Shown one piece after another: positions 34,550 to 45,682 of a stretch of 64,000 nucleotides of DNA (within the stretch, counting starts at the first letter, position 1; each line of letters opens with the position of its first letter). The translations under genes and the position numbers were made by a program. This DNA comes from Leptodactylus fallax (lineage: Eukaryota > Chordata > Amphibia > Anura > Leptodactylidae), in NCBI GenBank assembly GCA_947044405.1, contig CAMRHE010000077.1, positions 992,001 through 1,056,000 of the forward strand, given 5' to 3'. A model generated the notes under the pieces. The model was given only the letters and a program-made list of their open reading frames with translations. It had not been told where the DNA came from and ran no database searches.

Positions 34550-34900
34550 CAACCAAAAAAGCGCCTCAACTCGACATTGTTTTGGCACACTGTGGTACAT
34601 CTCAGCCCCTGCACCCTACTCGCCACTTTTTTAGACAGTGGGTGGAGCAAGGTAATTGAGGCGGATGAGGCAAAGAAGGTCTATCACAAATCTACACAAG
34701 TTCCTGACAGGCGTAGATTTGCGATCAGGCGCACCTATGTGTGCAAAAATGTCGATCAGAGCTTTTAAGTAATTTTGGTGTATCGTGTGCCTGTTGGGGA
34801 ATCAATTAAGTCTGGTGTAAGAATCGCCAGTCTTAATATTATCCTCACTGTATCTGCAGCTAAGAGACAAGGTCAAAAGATGTCAATCTGGTCTAGAGGT
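34550..34900. repeat. Dispersed repeat also at 49745-50130 and 59770-60075
   Basis: Shared motifs include the cgccactttt/ataagaaagtg-type hairpin, gcagatttac and gcgtaga, gcgcc, and gggggaatcaatt with the agtcttaatatt or agtcctgg ending. The three copies are strongly diverged. No coding function. Confidence 0.4.
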
Positions 34901-35654
34901 GGCAACATTCATTACACAGGACTGTGCTGATGCTAATGAAGTAGAATCATGGCTGAAAGAACATCTGATGCTTCTCACAAGTCAGGGTTAGAGCATAAGT
35001 CCAGTGCTGAAGCCATATTAAAGACACCTCAAGCTGGAGAAAGAGATTGCAGCCTATTCGATGGTGGTAATGAGGAGACCAGGGTCAGACAGCAGCAGCA
35101 AAACTCCTCTAATTCAGGAAGAAAGGCCAGTGATTGTGATGAGAGTACAAGAGGATACGACCACAAAAAAGAGGTCCAATGCCCCCAAGAGAGAAGAGTC
35201 CAAAGAAGATGTCACTAAAGTCAGAACTGTGCTGGACAGAATCTTATAAGAACTGGCCAAGAAAAGGAAGGAACCTCCTGTGGAAATGGATGTCTATTTT
35301 TCCAAACTATCCTAATCCCTATGAAAGTAAATATACAACAAGGTCAGCATCTTGTAAATTATACCTATAATTATCCACCCAAGACTGACCCCAACTCCAC
35401 AGCCTTTGTATGCACAAGCTCATTCAAAGAAACATAGGAATATTTTGTAGTTCAATTCCCAGACTTTCCCATTACTGCAAAAAGACAGTCACATGTTTGG
35501 ACATACATCCAGGAGAGGATTATGAGAAGCCCAAGGAAATTGATGTGACAATTTTCCCAGCAGACCAACATATCAAAGTATACCAAAACTGTCTTTCCTG
35601 AAGCCACACCGAGTGTTAGCTGTGAAAGATTTATACAGAGGGGATAAACAGAAG

Positions 35655-35850
35655 CGTACAGTGTACTGCAATTGGCTGGCTATGACTGGCAGCATGGTGG
35701 CTGGGATCCTGGATTCAAATCTGACCAAAGGCAACATCTGTAAGGTGTTTGTATGATCTCCCCATGTTTGTGTGGGTTTTCTCCGGGTACTCCGTTTTCC
35801 TCCCACATGCCAGAAATATACTGATAGGTAAACTAGCTTCCTGTAAAACA
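35655..35850 (+). repeat. SINE-like repeat
   Basis: Motifs run in order: ggcagcatggtggc, gatcctggattcaaatctgac (resembling a tRNA B box), caacatctgtaaggtgtttg, tatgatctccccatgtttg, gtgggttttctccgggtac, tcctcccacatgcc and aaatatactgataggtaaac. The antisense copy is at 3945-4116. The B-box-like motif suggests a tRNA-derived SINE head, and the order of 3' motifs matches those of L2/CR1 tails. Confidence 0.6.
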
Positions 35851-35899
35851 ACTGATCTTTGTGGGTGTTGGGGATGAGCGCCTATATGGCAGCTCCTAA

Positions 35900-36360
35900 C
35901 TCTCCCACACCACAACTGTCCCTGTACTTTGTCATTGTCATGACTGGAGACATTGTAGTTGAATGAAGTGGGATTCCATCTAGCCAATCGTGTTCACTTG
36001 CAAAACACTTCACAAAAATTCTGATACACAGAACCTTCACACTACCATAGGATGACAACAATGGACATTAACTATAACAGAGTAGCGGACACAGATGGAG
36101 CCCCTGCATTTCCATTGACTTTTGTAATAAAAGAAATAGTCCTGCATGCATGACTTTTCCTTCTCTCACAATGTGGTGACCGCAGACAGACACCCAACGG
36201 AGGGGAATCAGTCTGCATCTGTCATTTAATGTTCGTTGTTTTCATCCTGTGATGGATGAGTGCAACAGACATTAAATAATGGTAGTGTGAACCTAGCCTT
36301 ATGATCCAAACAGGGAAACAGTTCTGTTTTTCATGGCCATCCCAGTATAATGGTCAATAT
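35900..36360. other. NDUFB3 intron sequence without recognised gene
   Basis: Includes a partial MITE end (gtagtgtgaacctagcctta at about 36281-36300) but no gene. Confidence 0.4.
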
Positions 36361-36362
36361 AC

Positions 36363-36699
36363 TCAAAGGGGTGACCCAGGACCTGGAGCAACCTGTTTGG
36401 AGGCAGGGGTGAAGAGTTAAAAAAACAAACAAAACAAGACATACTCACATGCCCCCAGCATTCTGTTGTCTCTGCCACAGTGCCTGTTCAGGCCTTGTGT
36501 CGGAATTCCTGTGCCTCACGTGACCACTGAGACCAATCAGTGGCTGCTGAAGATGGTGATGTCACTCACATATATCACCAGTTCCTTACTAGTGACCGCT
36601 GAGGCCACTGTTTGCGCTCAGTGGTCACAAGGTGCAGAAATTCCAAAATTAAGTCAACACTGCGGACAGTTGATTCAATTCCTTGACAACCCCTATAAA
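36363..36699. mobile_element. T2-like fold-back element
   Basis: Left end aaaggggtgacccaggacctggagcaacc; right end ttccttgacaacccctataaa. The arms pair gacaggcacag-type motifs and gtgaccactgagaccaatc with gaccgctgaggccac. Related to 17837-18176. Confidence 0.6.
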
Positions 36700-36905
36700 G
36701 CAAACCTTTCACATGGAAAAAGCTGGGTAATCTGCAGGCAGAGCTGAGCAGATCAATATAGAGTTTTGTGGGAAAAGATTCAGTATAACTTGTCATTTAT
36801 CAATTGAAATCTCTGCTGTATGTTGAGAAGTCAAGGAGGCGGATTCATCAGTGACTGACAGCCATCTGTGTGCACAGTCATAGAGGAGAGATTGTGAATC
36901 TTCTT
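36700..36905. repeat. Half of the fold-back family at 40187-40562
   Basis: Shares ctgcaggcagagctgagcag, agttttgtgggaaaagattcagtataact, tgttgagaagtcaaggaggcgga and tatcagtgactgacagc-like motifs with 40187-40562 and 39675-39763. Confidence 0.55.
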
Positions 36906-37088
36906 AATTTCTAAGCAAACAAAAAGAGGATATTTAAATGAATAAATGAGAAGTTATTCTGGATCTTTTCCCAATAACAATATACAGTACCAATAAACAC
37001 ACAAAATTGCTGCTATTGTGTTTGCTTTTGGATGAAGATAAGCGGTTTCCTGTGGAGTAATTACAGCAAGAAAGAACATGCTTGCTTT

Positions 37089-38267
37089 TTAAAGTGTAAC
37101 GCCCATTTCATTCACTTTTTTTCCCACTATTGTGTCAGGGGGCTGAGTGGTGAACATTTTTGAAATATACTTTATTAATCTATGAAACGTCCATTCAATA
37201 GAAAACAGGCTGTAAAGTTCATATAAGCAAAGATCTAACTAAGCAATGTCAGGAGACTCTGTCCAATACAGCGGTACTCAGTACTTAGAGCTGAAGCATT
37301 TACCAAAGGAGGGATCGATGGTCCCTTCAAATGGCTGTATCTCCCGTTTTATACCACCTAGAAAAATGATTCCGTTATCATAAGAAAGCTGAGATTTAAG
37401 AACTAGCTCTAAAATAATCTGAGATATCGCTAGTTAAAAACAACTAGGAATGTGATTTTATATGCAGCATGAACGAACTGCTGCATATTGTTGAAATTCC
37501 CTACTTAGTTTTTAATGGCTAATGATATCTCAGGTTCTGTTATAGCTAGTTCTTAAAGGGATTCTAACATTAAAAAAAAACATTTTTAAACTAAAAGCAC
37601 ATAGAACTAGCCTTTAGAAAGGCTATTCATCTCTTACCTTTATTTTGCAGGTCCGCATCGCCGTTTTTTTTTAATTTTTCTTTTCTTCTTTATGCTAATT
37701 GTGCTCAGAAAGCACAAAGTACCATCCATTCCAAACCCACCACTGTCTTCTGCTCCTGGCGTGCTGAGCACAGGGGGAAACGCCCCCTGTGCTTTCTGAA
37801 GACCAATTTGCATAACGAAAAAAGAAGACAAAACTCAAAAACGGCGGAGACCTGCAAAATAAAGGTAGGAGAAGAATAGCCTTTCTAAAGGCTATTCCAA
37901 TATGCTTTTAGTTAAAAATCATTTTTCTAATGATAGAATCCCTTTAAATCTTGGAATCATATGAAAGCTGAGAATCTCAAAAGCTTTGTTATACCAGAAC
38001 AATTCTTCTAGGTGGTATAAAACCAAAGATACAGCTATCTGAAGGGTCCATCCCCCTTTGATAAATGCGTCAGTTCTGTATATTTACAATATAACTATGT
38101 ACGGACTTTCCTTAGTAACAGCTCAGTTACATGGTTGCAAAGGAGAATGTTACAGTATATTTTATAATAGAAGTTTAGATAGGGTAATAAAATATATTAC
38201 AAAAAAATGGTCACCAAACACCCCTGACACAATACTGGAAAAAAAAAAAATGGAACTTACACTTTAA
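37089..38267. mobile_element. Large palindromic TTAA element with a nested insertion
   Basis: TTAA at 37089-37092 and 38264-38267 bound ends AAGTGTAA and TTACACTT. The arms pair ccactattgtgtcagggg with cccctgacacaatactgg, cttcaaatggctgtatc with gatacagctatctgaaggg, ttttataccacctagaa with ttctaggtggtataaaa, and gatatcgct-type inner segments. Removing the 395-bp inner T2 element leaves about 780 bp. Non-coding. Confidence 0.8.
37553..37947. mobile_element. T2-type MITE nested in palindrome
   Basis: TTAA at 37553-37556 and 37944-37947. Ends agggattctaacatt and aatgatagaatccct. Arms pair tagcctttagaaaggctat with atagcctttctaaaggctat, and acctttattttgcaggtc with gacctgcaaaataaaggt. A partial relative is at 48765-48990. 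Confidence 0.88.
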
Positions 38268-38750
38268 CTCTTTGATGCAAGAATTCAGTTCCATGAACAG
38301 CAAAAAAAAAAATGGAAGAAAGCAGCCAGTGTTTTTCACACTGACTTTGACAGTGAAATCTTCAGTGTACCAAAAAAGTGTGTGAACAAACCCTTAAGAA
38401 GATTTCCACCTACAACATAAAGCTGTCCATGTAATAGTACCCCACAGGTTCAGGCTATAGTAGTTAGCTTCTATTTACGGACACGCATGTGCTGCTTATG
38501 GGCACTATTGCTCCCTGGCGTATTTTAGTGCCCTGTGTGTATACAGCGCACATGAATACTGGTATACAGATGAGGTCTGCAGACATGTGAATGTGATGCC
38601 TCAGCTGTCAGGGGGAGACATCACACTTACACATTACATTTCTCCCTTGTCTACCTCTCTATACAAGGCCTATATTGGAGGAGTATATACAAGTGCATCA
38701 TTTATGGAGAAGGTATATAGGAAGGAGGCCACGTACTGAATAATAACCTT
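38268..38750. other. NDUFB3 intron sequence without recognised gene
   Basis: No exon or repeat structure fixed. Confidence 0.4.
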
Positions 38751-38752
38751 AC

Positions 38753-38850
38753 CTGCAAAAACTCACTATTTAGAGGAGATTTTCCAGCAGACAGGAACCG
38801 GAAATAATCTGCACTGAAGGGCGGATGTCACTCTAGTAACCTTGTAAAAA
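38753..38850 (-). other. NDUFB3: Probable non-coding first exon of NDUFB3
   Basis: On the minus strand the exon ends TTTTTGCAG|GTAAGG, a strong donor, just downstream of the CpG-rich region, and spliced to the acceptor at 33946 it would place the ATG two bases into exon 2. The 5' limit is not marked by the sequence and is approximate. An ETS-type CCGGAA lies within it at about 38794. Confidence 0.55.
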
Positions 38851-39160
38851 CCTTAGTTAGTAATGCAATCAATAAAGTTATTGAAGAAAAAAACACTGTG
38901 CGAAAAGAATGACATATGCCAGAAGAGCCATCCAATCAGCGGGCGCGTCCCCAGAGCGAGGCTTGTAACGCAAACAGCTGTTCCATTTTTCCTCGATGAC
39001 GTGTGCACCAGCCAGCACACCAATCAGGGCGGCGCTTGCTTGTGGAGCGGAGTTGTCCTATGGCAGGTGGCGTTGGTGCTTTGCTGCGGCTTGTCAGGAA
39101 GAAGAACTGGAGGGGAGACATGACCGGGGCTCCGGGAGAGGAGGAGGCGGAGTGAGGTAA
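38780..39160. promoter_or_regulatory. Divergent CpG-rich promoter, NDUFB3 / HYCC2
   Basis: CpG density rises sharply relative to the flanks. Visible sites are CCGGAA (about 38794, ETS), CCAAT in catccaatcagc (about 38930) and in caccaatcagg (about 39018), TGACGT in cgatgacgtgtg (about 38995), and GC boxes (gggcggatg, agggcggcg). No TATA box is visible on either side. NDUFB3 reads leftwards. The mammalian counterpart is the head-to-head NDUFB3-HYCC2 promoter, so the same arrangement is inferred. Confidence 0.65.
39040..39156 (+). other. HYCC2: Probable non-coding first exon of HYCC2 (FAM126B)
   Basis: A strong donor GAG|GTAACC ends the exon at 39156 in the CpG-rich region on the side away from NDUFB3. 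The start is not marked and is approximate. It contains a short open frame, ATG at 39120 to TGA at 39153-39155 (11 codons, MTGAPGEEEAE), that stops one base before the exon end, so the main start must lie in a later exon. Identity as HYCC2 rests on conserved neighbourhood, not on coding sequence. Confidence 0.45.
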
Positions 39161-39670
39161 CCGGACATTGGCGCTCTGTAACGTCGCCCGGTGTCAGGCA
39201 GCCGAGCAGTGTGACATTGCTAGCCTATGGGAGGGTGTCCCCCCCTTCTTGTCAGTGATGGGAGGGGGTTCTCTTCACACTCACCTCTGCAGCACGGTTC
39301 TGTGGCCAGCACACTTACATGACATGCAGTGATGAGCAGCTGCGGGGCAGATCGGTATGAAGACTATGGCAGAAGACATCCATGTCATTCAGTCATTGGA
39401 ACAGTTCATACCATGCGGTAATGGGAGGCTGGTCATGATTGTGCCTCTTGGGTTAACAGGTCCCTGTATACACGGCATTGTATACTGGAGATGTTCGGCT
39501 TGGTATGTCTGATCAGCACAGTGCTGTGTTTTATCAGGACTCTTAGTCTTGTCTGACCCTGCCTCACTGAGCTCCATGTGTGATCTGCAGCAGGTTGTGG
39601 GGCAGGATAAGCTGAGCACATTGATGTATACTATAACTTCTCATTCATTCATTTAACCCCTGCTGCTCCT
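39161..39670. other. Start of presumed HYCC2 intron 1, no gene
   Basis: CpG-rich at first, then ordinary sequence. No exon supported. Confidence 0.4.
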
Positions 39671-39674
39671 GCGG

Positions 39675-39765
39675 TCAGGAGTCCAGTGGACAGTGCTATC
39701 AGTGATTTGTGTCTGTATATACAGAGATAGCTGTCAATCACTGATAGCACCGCCCACTGGACTCC
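39675..39765. repeat. Short palindrome
   Basis: aggagtccagtggacagtgctatcagtga pairs with tcactgatagcaccgcccactggactcct around a short loop. The core tatcagtgac is shared with 36700-36905 and 40187-40562. Confidence 0.75.
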
Positions 39766-40186
39766 TCAGCACTGGATGAGCACAGTATTAGATCAATAAA
39801 TGACGTGGTATCTTTCATACTTTTCCCTATGCTCTATCCATCTTCTCGGCTCCTCCAGCTGTATAACACGCAGTCTGCTGGACCTTGATTTCATGGTGAA
39901 AGGTTCCTCTAAAGGGGGAATTTGTCAACTTTAAGGATTTTTCTGTTTCAGTAAATACTTGTATTCTCCATGAAGTAACAAATCTGGACAGTCGGCCATT
40001 ATAACTGCGTGTTGTTCTGTTCCTCTGTTATCCCTACTAGAAATTTCTGAATACATTTTACAGTTGTTGATTGGTTTTGTGAATGTGTACGGGTATTCTG
40101 TCAGAGAACTCTCTGCTGGGCCAGGACTTACCACAAGAACAGTCTTGTGGTTCTGTTTAGCCTTCTTCTGGAGTTGATAACATTAC

Positions 40187-40562
40187 TTAAAGGGAAAACG
40201 CAGTGCGATCTGCAGACAGCATGTTATAGAGCAGGAGGAGTTGAGAAGACCAATGTGCAGTTTTGTGGGGAAAGATTTGGTATAACATGTATTTTATTCA
40301 TTTACATTTTTGTTCTTTCTATGTTGAGACGTCAAGGAGACGGTCCTATCAGTGACTACAGCTATCTCTGTATGCAGCCATAGTGGGAAGGCTGTCAATC
40401 ACTGATAGGTCCGCCTCCTTGACTTCTTAACATAGAAAGAACAGAGATTCCAGTGGATAAATGACCAGATATACTGAATCTTTTAACACAAAACTATATA
40501 TCAGTCTGCTTGGCTCCTCCTGCTCTATAACTGCTGCCTGCAGGTTATACTGTATTTTCCAG
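40187..40562. mobile_element. T2-like fold-back element
   Basis: Left end TTAAAGGGAAAACGCAGTGCG. Arms pair ctgcagacagcatgttatagagcag with ctgctctataactgctgcctgcag, gttctttctatgttgagacgtcaaggagacg with its mate at 40413-40442, and cctatcagtgact with aatcactgatagg. The right TTAA is not preserved. Confidence 0.75.
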
Positions 40563-43380
40563 GTTACAGTTGTTTCATAAATCCCAGTGCCTGCAATGAT
40601 GACAGCGAGATTTCTAGTGTTATTAGTGGCTATGTATTTGGAGATACCCTAGACTGACAATGAACAGTACCTCTGGCGTGTGACCGTTTGAAGTAGGAGA
40701 TTGGCGCAGAGATTCCCATTGTACAGAGGCTTTGTGTAGAAGTCATTAGATTGTATTATGCTGGATATTTGACAGATTGTTTCTGTGATTTCTGGTTCCA
40801 GACTATTCTGTTTGTGTTTCTTTTTGGCAGCTCCACTTTTAGCTTCTTGGACTGACTTTACTGTATTCAGTTCTAAGTGAATAGCCTGAGTGTGTAATAT
40901 ACAGCGTGAATGCTTGTTGCTTTACAGTGACAACGTAGCCAGAGGGATCCTATTCATAAAATCTCAGGGAGTGAGTAGCTTTATTCATGGGACCACTACC
41001 AGAGGCCGTCCTAAGGCATCAACACAGTCTCCTCTATGGAACTGGTGGGCACAGGCAGGTGACGTCATTCTCCAGTTTCTGACTGCCCAACTGCATTCTG
41101 CAGACATGGGAAGAATAGGAGCACTAGTTCTGGCATTTGGAAGACAGGAAGTTAAAAAGTGCTAAATGGCTTTGTCAGAATTTAAAGTGTTCTTCCCATC
41201 TCTGCAAATGGCAAGTAACCTGGTGGTTGGGACTGATGGAAACTGGCAAGCAGTGCATCTCCATGTTGCTTCCATAACTCCCATAGAGGTGAATGGGAGC
41301 TACAGAAATTGTATAGCAAAGAGCTCAAGAAAAGCCTAAGTTAGCGTAATATAGGAGGTCCTGTAACTGAATTGCAAATACATGAAAGCAAGCAGCTAAA
41401 ATGATCCCTGACACAGGAATAGAGCAAGCTATGAGAACAGTCAGAAAAGCTGCTTCCTGTCTGCAAATAATATCCCATCTGTAATCACACAAGCAGCCAG
41501 AAGTTGATACAAGTACATAGAAAACTTTTCTTACATTGTAAGCTGTGAGATGTGCAGAATGTTCATTCCTTTGCACAGAGAAAGCAGTTTCCAGACGTGC
41601 TATAAGGAAAAACAGCCCCTCTCCCCTCTATTCACTGTGTGAAGATTTGTCCCTCCACTCACTGTGAAGCCATCTTGCTTTTTAAAGGATGGACAGGACA
41701 GGACTTTCTATGGACTTAACTTCCCTAGTAACAGGAAGTGAACGGCAAATTAGCTAGAAAGGAGACACCTAGTGGCAGGAACTTTAGAGAAGTTTTTCAG
41801 GCAGAAAAACAACATTTTTAATTAAAGCACGTTACATTTTGGTCCAGAATCACATGATCTATGAAATGAGACTAATTTGTCTGAAATTTAGTAACCGTTT
41901 AATTCTCGGAAAGGCCCTTTAAGGCTTAATTCACACATTGAGTTTTTGTTGCTGTTTTAAATTTTGCTGTATTTTTGGAGCCAATGCCAGGAAAGGATTT
42001 GAAAGGAATGACAATTATAAAGAAAGTACTTATACTTTTCCTTCCTACCTCAGCCCAGCATATTTACTATCATTCGTTATACCTAAGCTCTGTGGCAGTG
42101 CCGGGTTGGCACGCATTTCAATTCTAGTGCACGGGACCTCCTGTGGTGCATCAGAATTATTAAGGCTGAAACCTCTTAATAATTCTGGCACTTCTGCTGC
42201 CAAAGCTCACAACATTAAGATGGGTGCATGATGCACCAGTCTAATAATTTCTATCCAAACTATGACTACCAAATAAGACATTAGTCATGGATGTATAGTG
42301 GACATGCACTTTCAATTTCCTAATAAAGTAAATGTGTAGTATTTTATGTTTCACCAGATGCTGTGACCTCCCAGAAGGCTTGACAGTATAAACTGAAAAG
42401 GTGAGTGGTCAGTTTTTACCTTTTTTTTTCATGTTTTGTCACTGTGAATACATTATGTAGCAGGTTGTCTATAAGGAGGACTTTTAGCATTGCAGATTTA
42501 TTTATGCGTCTATTCAGTATAAAAAATATATTGCAAGAGAACCCTCAGACATCTGATAAGACGTCTCTGCCTTTACTTTATGTGACTTAAATATTCAGCA
42601 CTTCTAGTTGAAAATGTAAAATTCACATCCCAGTTGTACCAGCATGGCACAGGTGCTTCCCCTATATACCTATATAGTGACACTCAAAGTTATGCATTGG
42701 AATATCCTCTCATTATTTACTTGTAAAGTACCCTGCGAATTACACTAAGAATTATTTTCTTGTAGTATTATGTTATTTGCTCATTTCAATGTGATTTCTG
42801 TAAATTGTACACGATTTTGCTTCTGCTATTGCTAGATTACCCTTTTAGGGGGTCGTGCAGCATCTTGTGATATTGATCCATTCCCACGACTTCCGTCCTA
42901 TGTGGCAGGTGCAGTAGAGTGTAAATTAAAGCTGTCAAGTGTTCATAGAGTTGTCACCATAGATGTCATCCATTTCTAGCCATTAACGGCTAATTCAGCA
43001 AAATGCCTGTTATTCTATGGACCCAGGCAGCCCTGGATACTTGTACTAATATCATTGATATATGGTTCCTCAAGACTGTGATTTTCAAAGAGCTGGTGCT
43101 ATGTTTAGGTTCTTTTTGATAGTACTGATATGTATATGTTATACTTCTAGAGAACTGATTACAGGGCTTGTCCATGAAAAAGACCTATCTGTGTTCCGTA
43201 AGTGGCTACCACAGCTTCATTTGGCTCTGTGGAACTGCCAAACATAGCTGAGAATAGCTGACTAATTTTGGTGGTCCCATATAGTTGAGGGGAATGGTAG
43301 CTCACGTGCATGGTTATTGTTCCAGAACCCCTCCCCCCTCATTCTTGTGATTGGTGGGTACTAAGAGTGGGCAATTTTGC
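40563..43380. other. Intron sequence; only degenerate repeats
   Basis: At 41925-42060 there is one arm of a gagccaatgccagga-type fold-back (gagtttttgttgctgtttt). At 42105-42245 a small hairpin pairs gaattattaaggctga with cctcttaataattctgg. No coding exon flanked by splice sites and with family resemblance was found. Confidence 0.4.
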
Positions 43381-43382
43381 AC

Positions 43383-43834
43383 TTAAAGAGGACCTTTCAC
43401 CACCTCCACCAATTATAGTTCTTAGCATCTGTTAATACGCGCTGCTCCACTGATTCTGGAACTGTTGGAATTTTTTCTTTAGCTTCCACCATTCCCGAGC
43501 AACAAGCCCAGTTAGTTTTAATGCGTGATATGCCATTTAAGGTCTGTAATGTCAGTAGGTCAGTGTCAGGCAGGGGGCGTGACTCAGCGCTCCAATCAGA
43601 GGCAGCCAGTGTCAGAGCTCAGAATCACACCCCTTGTCTGCTCCTGCCTGACACCGCCCTCCTGACAGTACAGAACCTAAATAGTATATCAGGCACCACA
43701 ACTAACAGCATTGATTGCTTGGGAATGGTGGGGGCTAGAGAGAACATTCTAACTGTGCCGGAATCAGTGAAGTAGAGCCTATTAAATGTTGTAAAAATCT
43801 GGACTTGTTGGAGGAGGTAAAAGGTCCTCTTTAA
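43383..43834. mobile_element. T2-type MITE
   Basis: TTAA at 43383-43386 and 43831-43834. Ends agaggacctttcacc and gtaaaaggtcctct. Inner arms pair tgtcaggcagggggcgtg with caccccttgtctgctcctgcctgaca, and gagcaacaagccca with gcttgggaatggtggg less exactly. A relative is at 56521-56875. Confidence 0.75.
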
Positions 43835-44880
43835 TCCCCTACTTTTTGGATGGGGGATACGTCTTGTTTGTGGGAAACGCCTATTAACATGAAGTTGGTG
43901 TGTTATTCTTGTACTGTCCTGTTCTGTCGTGTCTAGGTACTCTGCTAGTGTATCTTGTCGGGGTTCAGGTGGACATGTCATAGTCTGTGGTAGCTATATG
44001 CACAGCCTTTGTTCCAGTGCTCTGTTGTCACTGTACACGTCATGTCATAACATGGTAACAGCTCATTCTGTCACCTGCATTGTGTCTGGTTACGAGATAC
44101 AGCAGCCTTGTACATGATCCTGTCATAACATATGCTGATGGATGCATCTAGAAATGTCATCTGCTCTTGGGTTTATTGCTCGGTGTATTCCACCGCCTGC
44201 AGTAATGTGTGAATGAGCTGCCTGACTGGTTCCTTGTGACGTGCCTTCTGCTTTGGCGACTGAAAGAGTAACCACAGCTGGAAAGTTCAATAAATGAGTT
44301 TGTGTAAGGCAGAATGGCATGTTTGTCGATCCTCCCATGGCATACATTGAGTATTACCATGATGCTGTATTTCCAGAGAGCTGCAGTAGCCGCTGAATAA
44401 GGGTTGCCTTCATATTCTCTACAAGGTTTAGCTACACTTTAGTTGTCTCTATGAGGATTTCCCTATGTGAACGGTACAGAAACAGCAGGCACTTTTATAC
44501 ATTGTGCACAGCATGTATTGAGCCCCTGTTCCTGTGATTCACTGTAGTACTGAAGGATCTCATCCTCTGCTCAGATATTTATTGCTTATAGTATTGTCCA
44601 TGTACTGAAGTATGTTGGTGAGGGTTCTGAGGTAAAATAAGAAGGTATTCTTAGGGTACCTCTGCATAGCTGCAGATTGATTGTCTGTCTAAGGATGCAT
44701 TCAGCCATCTGTAATATACAATACGTATTATGGCCAGAAAACCCATCCCAGAGGCAGGTCTAACAACCTAAACTAGCTGCATTGTAGGGTTCTAAGGTGC
44801 TGTAAGTTCAGGTCATTACACCTGTGGTACCGACAGGATTTCTATCTGTAATATGGAATGTGACGTGACTGTTGTAGTAA
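43835..44880. other. Intron sequence, no gene recognised
   Basis: Short overlapping chance frames only. Confidence 0.4.
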
Positions 44881-44897
44881 ATAGTTGTATTCTCCAT

Positions 44898-45010
44898 TAA
44901 AGGGAACCTCTTGGGTCGATTTGGGACACTAAACCACACACGTCTTTATGGACCGGGGTTTAGTGTCCCAAGTAGCTCTGTTGAAACACTGTCCATTCCC
45001 ACTTTAGAAA
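44898..45010. repeat. Truncated T2-type repeat
   Basis: TTAAAGGGAACCTCTTGGGTCG matches the T2 terminal pattern; an inner pair gggacactaaacc and ggtttagtgtccc is present, but no matching right end. Confidence 0.5.
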
Positions 45011-45279
45011 ACAAAACCTTTAGACTTGCCTAGAGATGAGTCCGATTAGTTGCATCTGACTCCTCTCTGGTGCTCCCAATGCCTGCGCAGTGAAGCCAGT
45101 AATGTACGCCCTAGCTACACGGTGCTCCTCTGGGCAGGTGACCTGTATGTAGTTTTTGTCTAGACAGATGAAAAGTGTTTAAATAAGTGTTACAGACTGC
45201 ACCACCACTTCAATATTGCATCCATTTTTGCCTATGCAGTTTTAACTGCACCCAACCTGACTGTCTGAATGCACCCTTA

Positions 45280-45475
45280 GGTTAGGTTCACATCTGCATC
45301 AGATTCTCCGTCGAAAATCTTTCCCCCCCCCCCAGTTTAAAAATGACAGACCTCTGACCCCATTATAGACTGCTGGGCTGCATGTGAAATATCGGTTCAC
45401 ATTTCTGTAGTTCGGGTCCACCAACGGACCTGAAGAACGGAGACCAAGTGCTAGTGTGAACCTAGCATTACTTAG
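45280..45475. repeat. Fold-back MITE
   Basis: Left end ttaggttaggttcacatctgc; right end tagtgtgaacctagcatta. A C-run lies at about 45324-45334. Shares its internal gaccccattatagactg with 11268 and 47910. Confidence 0.65.
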
Positions 45476-45651
45476 TTGTCATTTTAATCCTTAAATTTCT
45501 AGGAAGAATAACAGAGGAATTTTATTACTTCAGATGCCGCATAATCATTTTGTTTCATGGGGAAGACAAATATTTGCATAAGTATTTTTTCTATATTTAT
45601 AAACAATATCAAGTATAACAATTTATACGAATATAAAGTACAACAATCCTG

Positions 45652-45652
<1 letters not shown>

Positions 45653-45680
<28 letters not shown>
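45653..45680. repeat. Poly(A) run
   Basis: About 28 consecutive A residues after cctgttt. No retroelement body was recognised next to it. Confidence 0.7.

Positions 45681-45682
<2 letters not shown>

Larger units (their letters stand above)
33947..38752 (-). other. NDUFB3: NDUFB3 intron 1
   Basis: The intron is inferred from the donor GCAG|GTAAGG on the minus strand (last exon base 38753) and the acceptor just upstream of the coding exon (33946). It would be 4806 bp. It contains a hAT-like fragment, a SINE, T2-like fold-backs and a large nested palindrome. Human NDUFB3 likewise has a non-coding first exon. Confidence 0.65.

Noticed and set aside
34949..35218. 89-codon forward frame and overlapping neighbours
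   Set aside because: No recognisable domain, polar low-complexity stretches, located in the NDUFB3 intron without exon-type splice sites.
35660..35700. tRNA gene
   Set aside because: Only a B-box-like motif is present, without an A box or cloverleaf; it belongs to a SINE-like repeat.
38863..39123. 86-codon forward frame over the promoter
   Set aside because: It runs through the CpG-rich promoter and first exon; stop-free because of high GC, with no homology.
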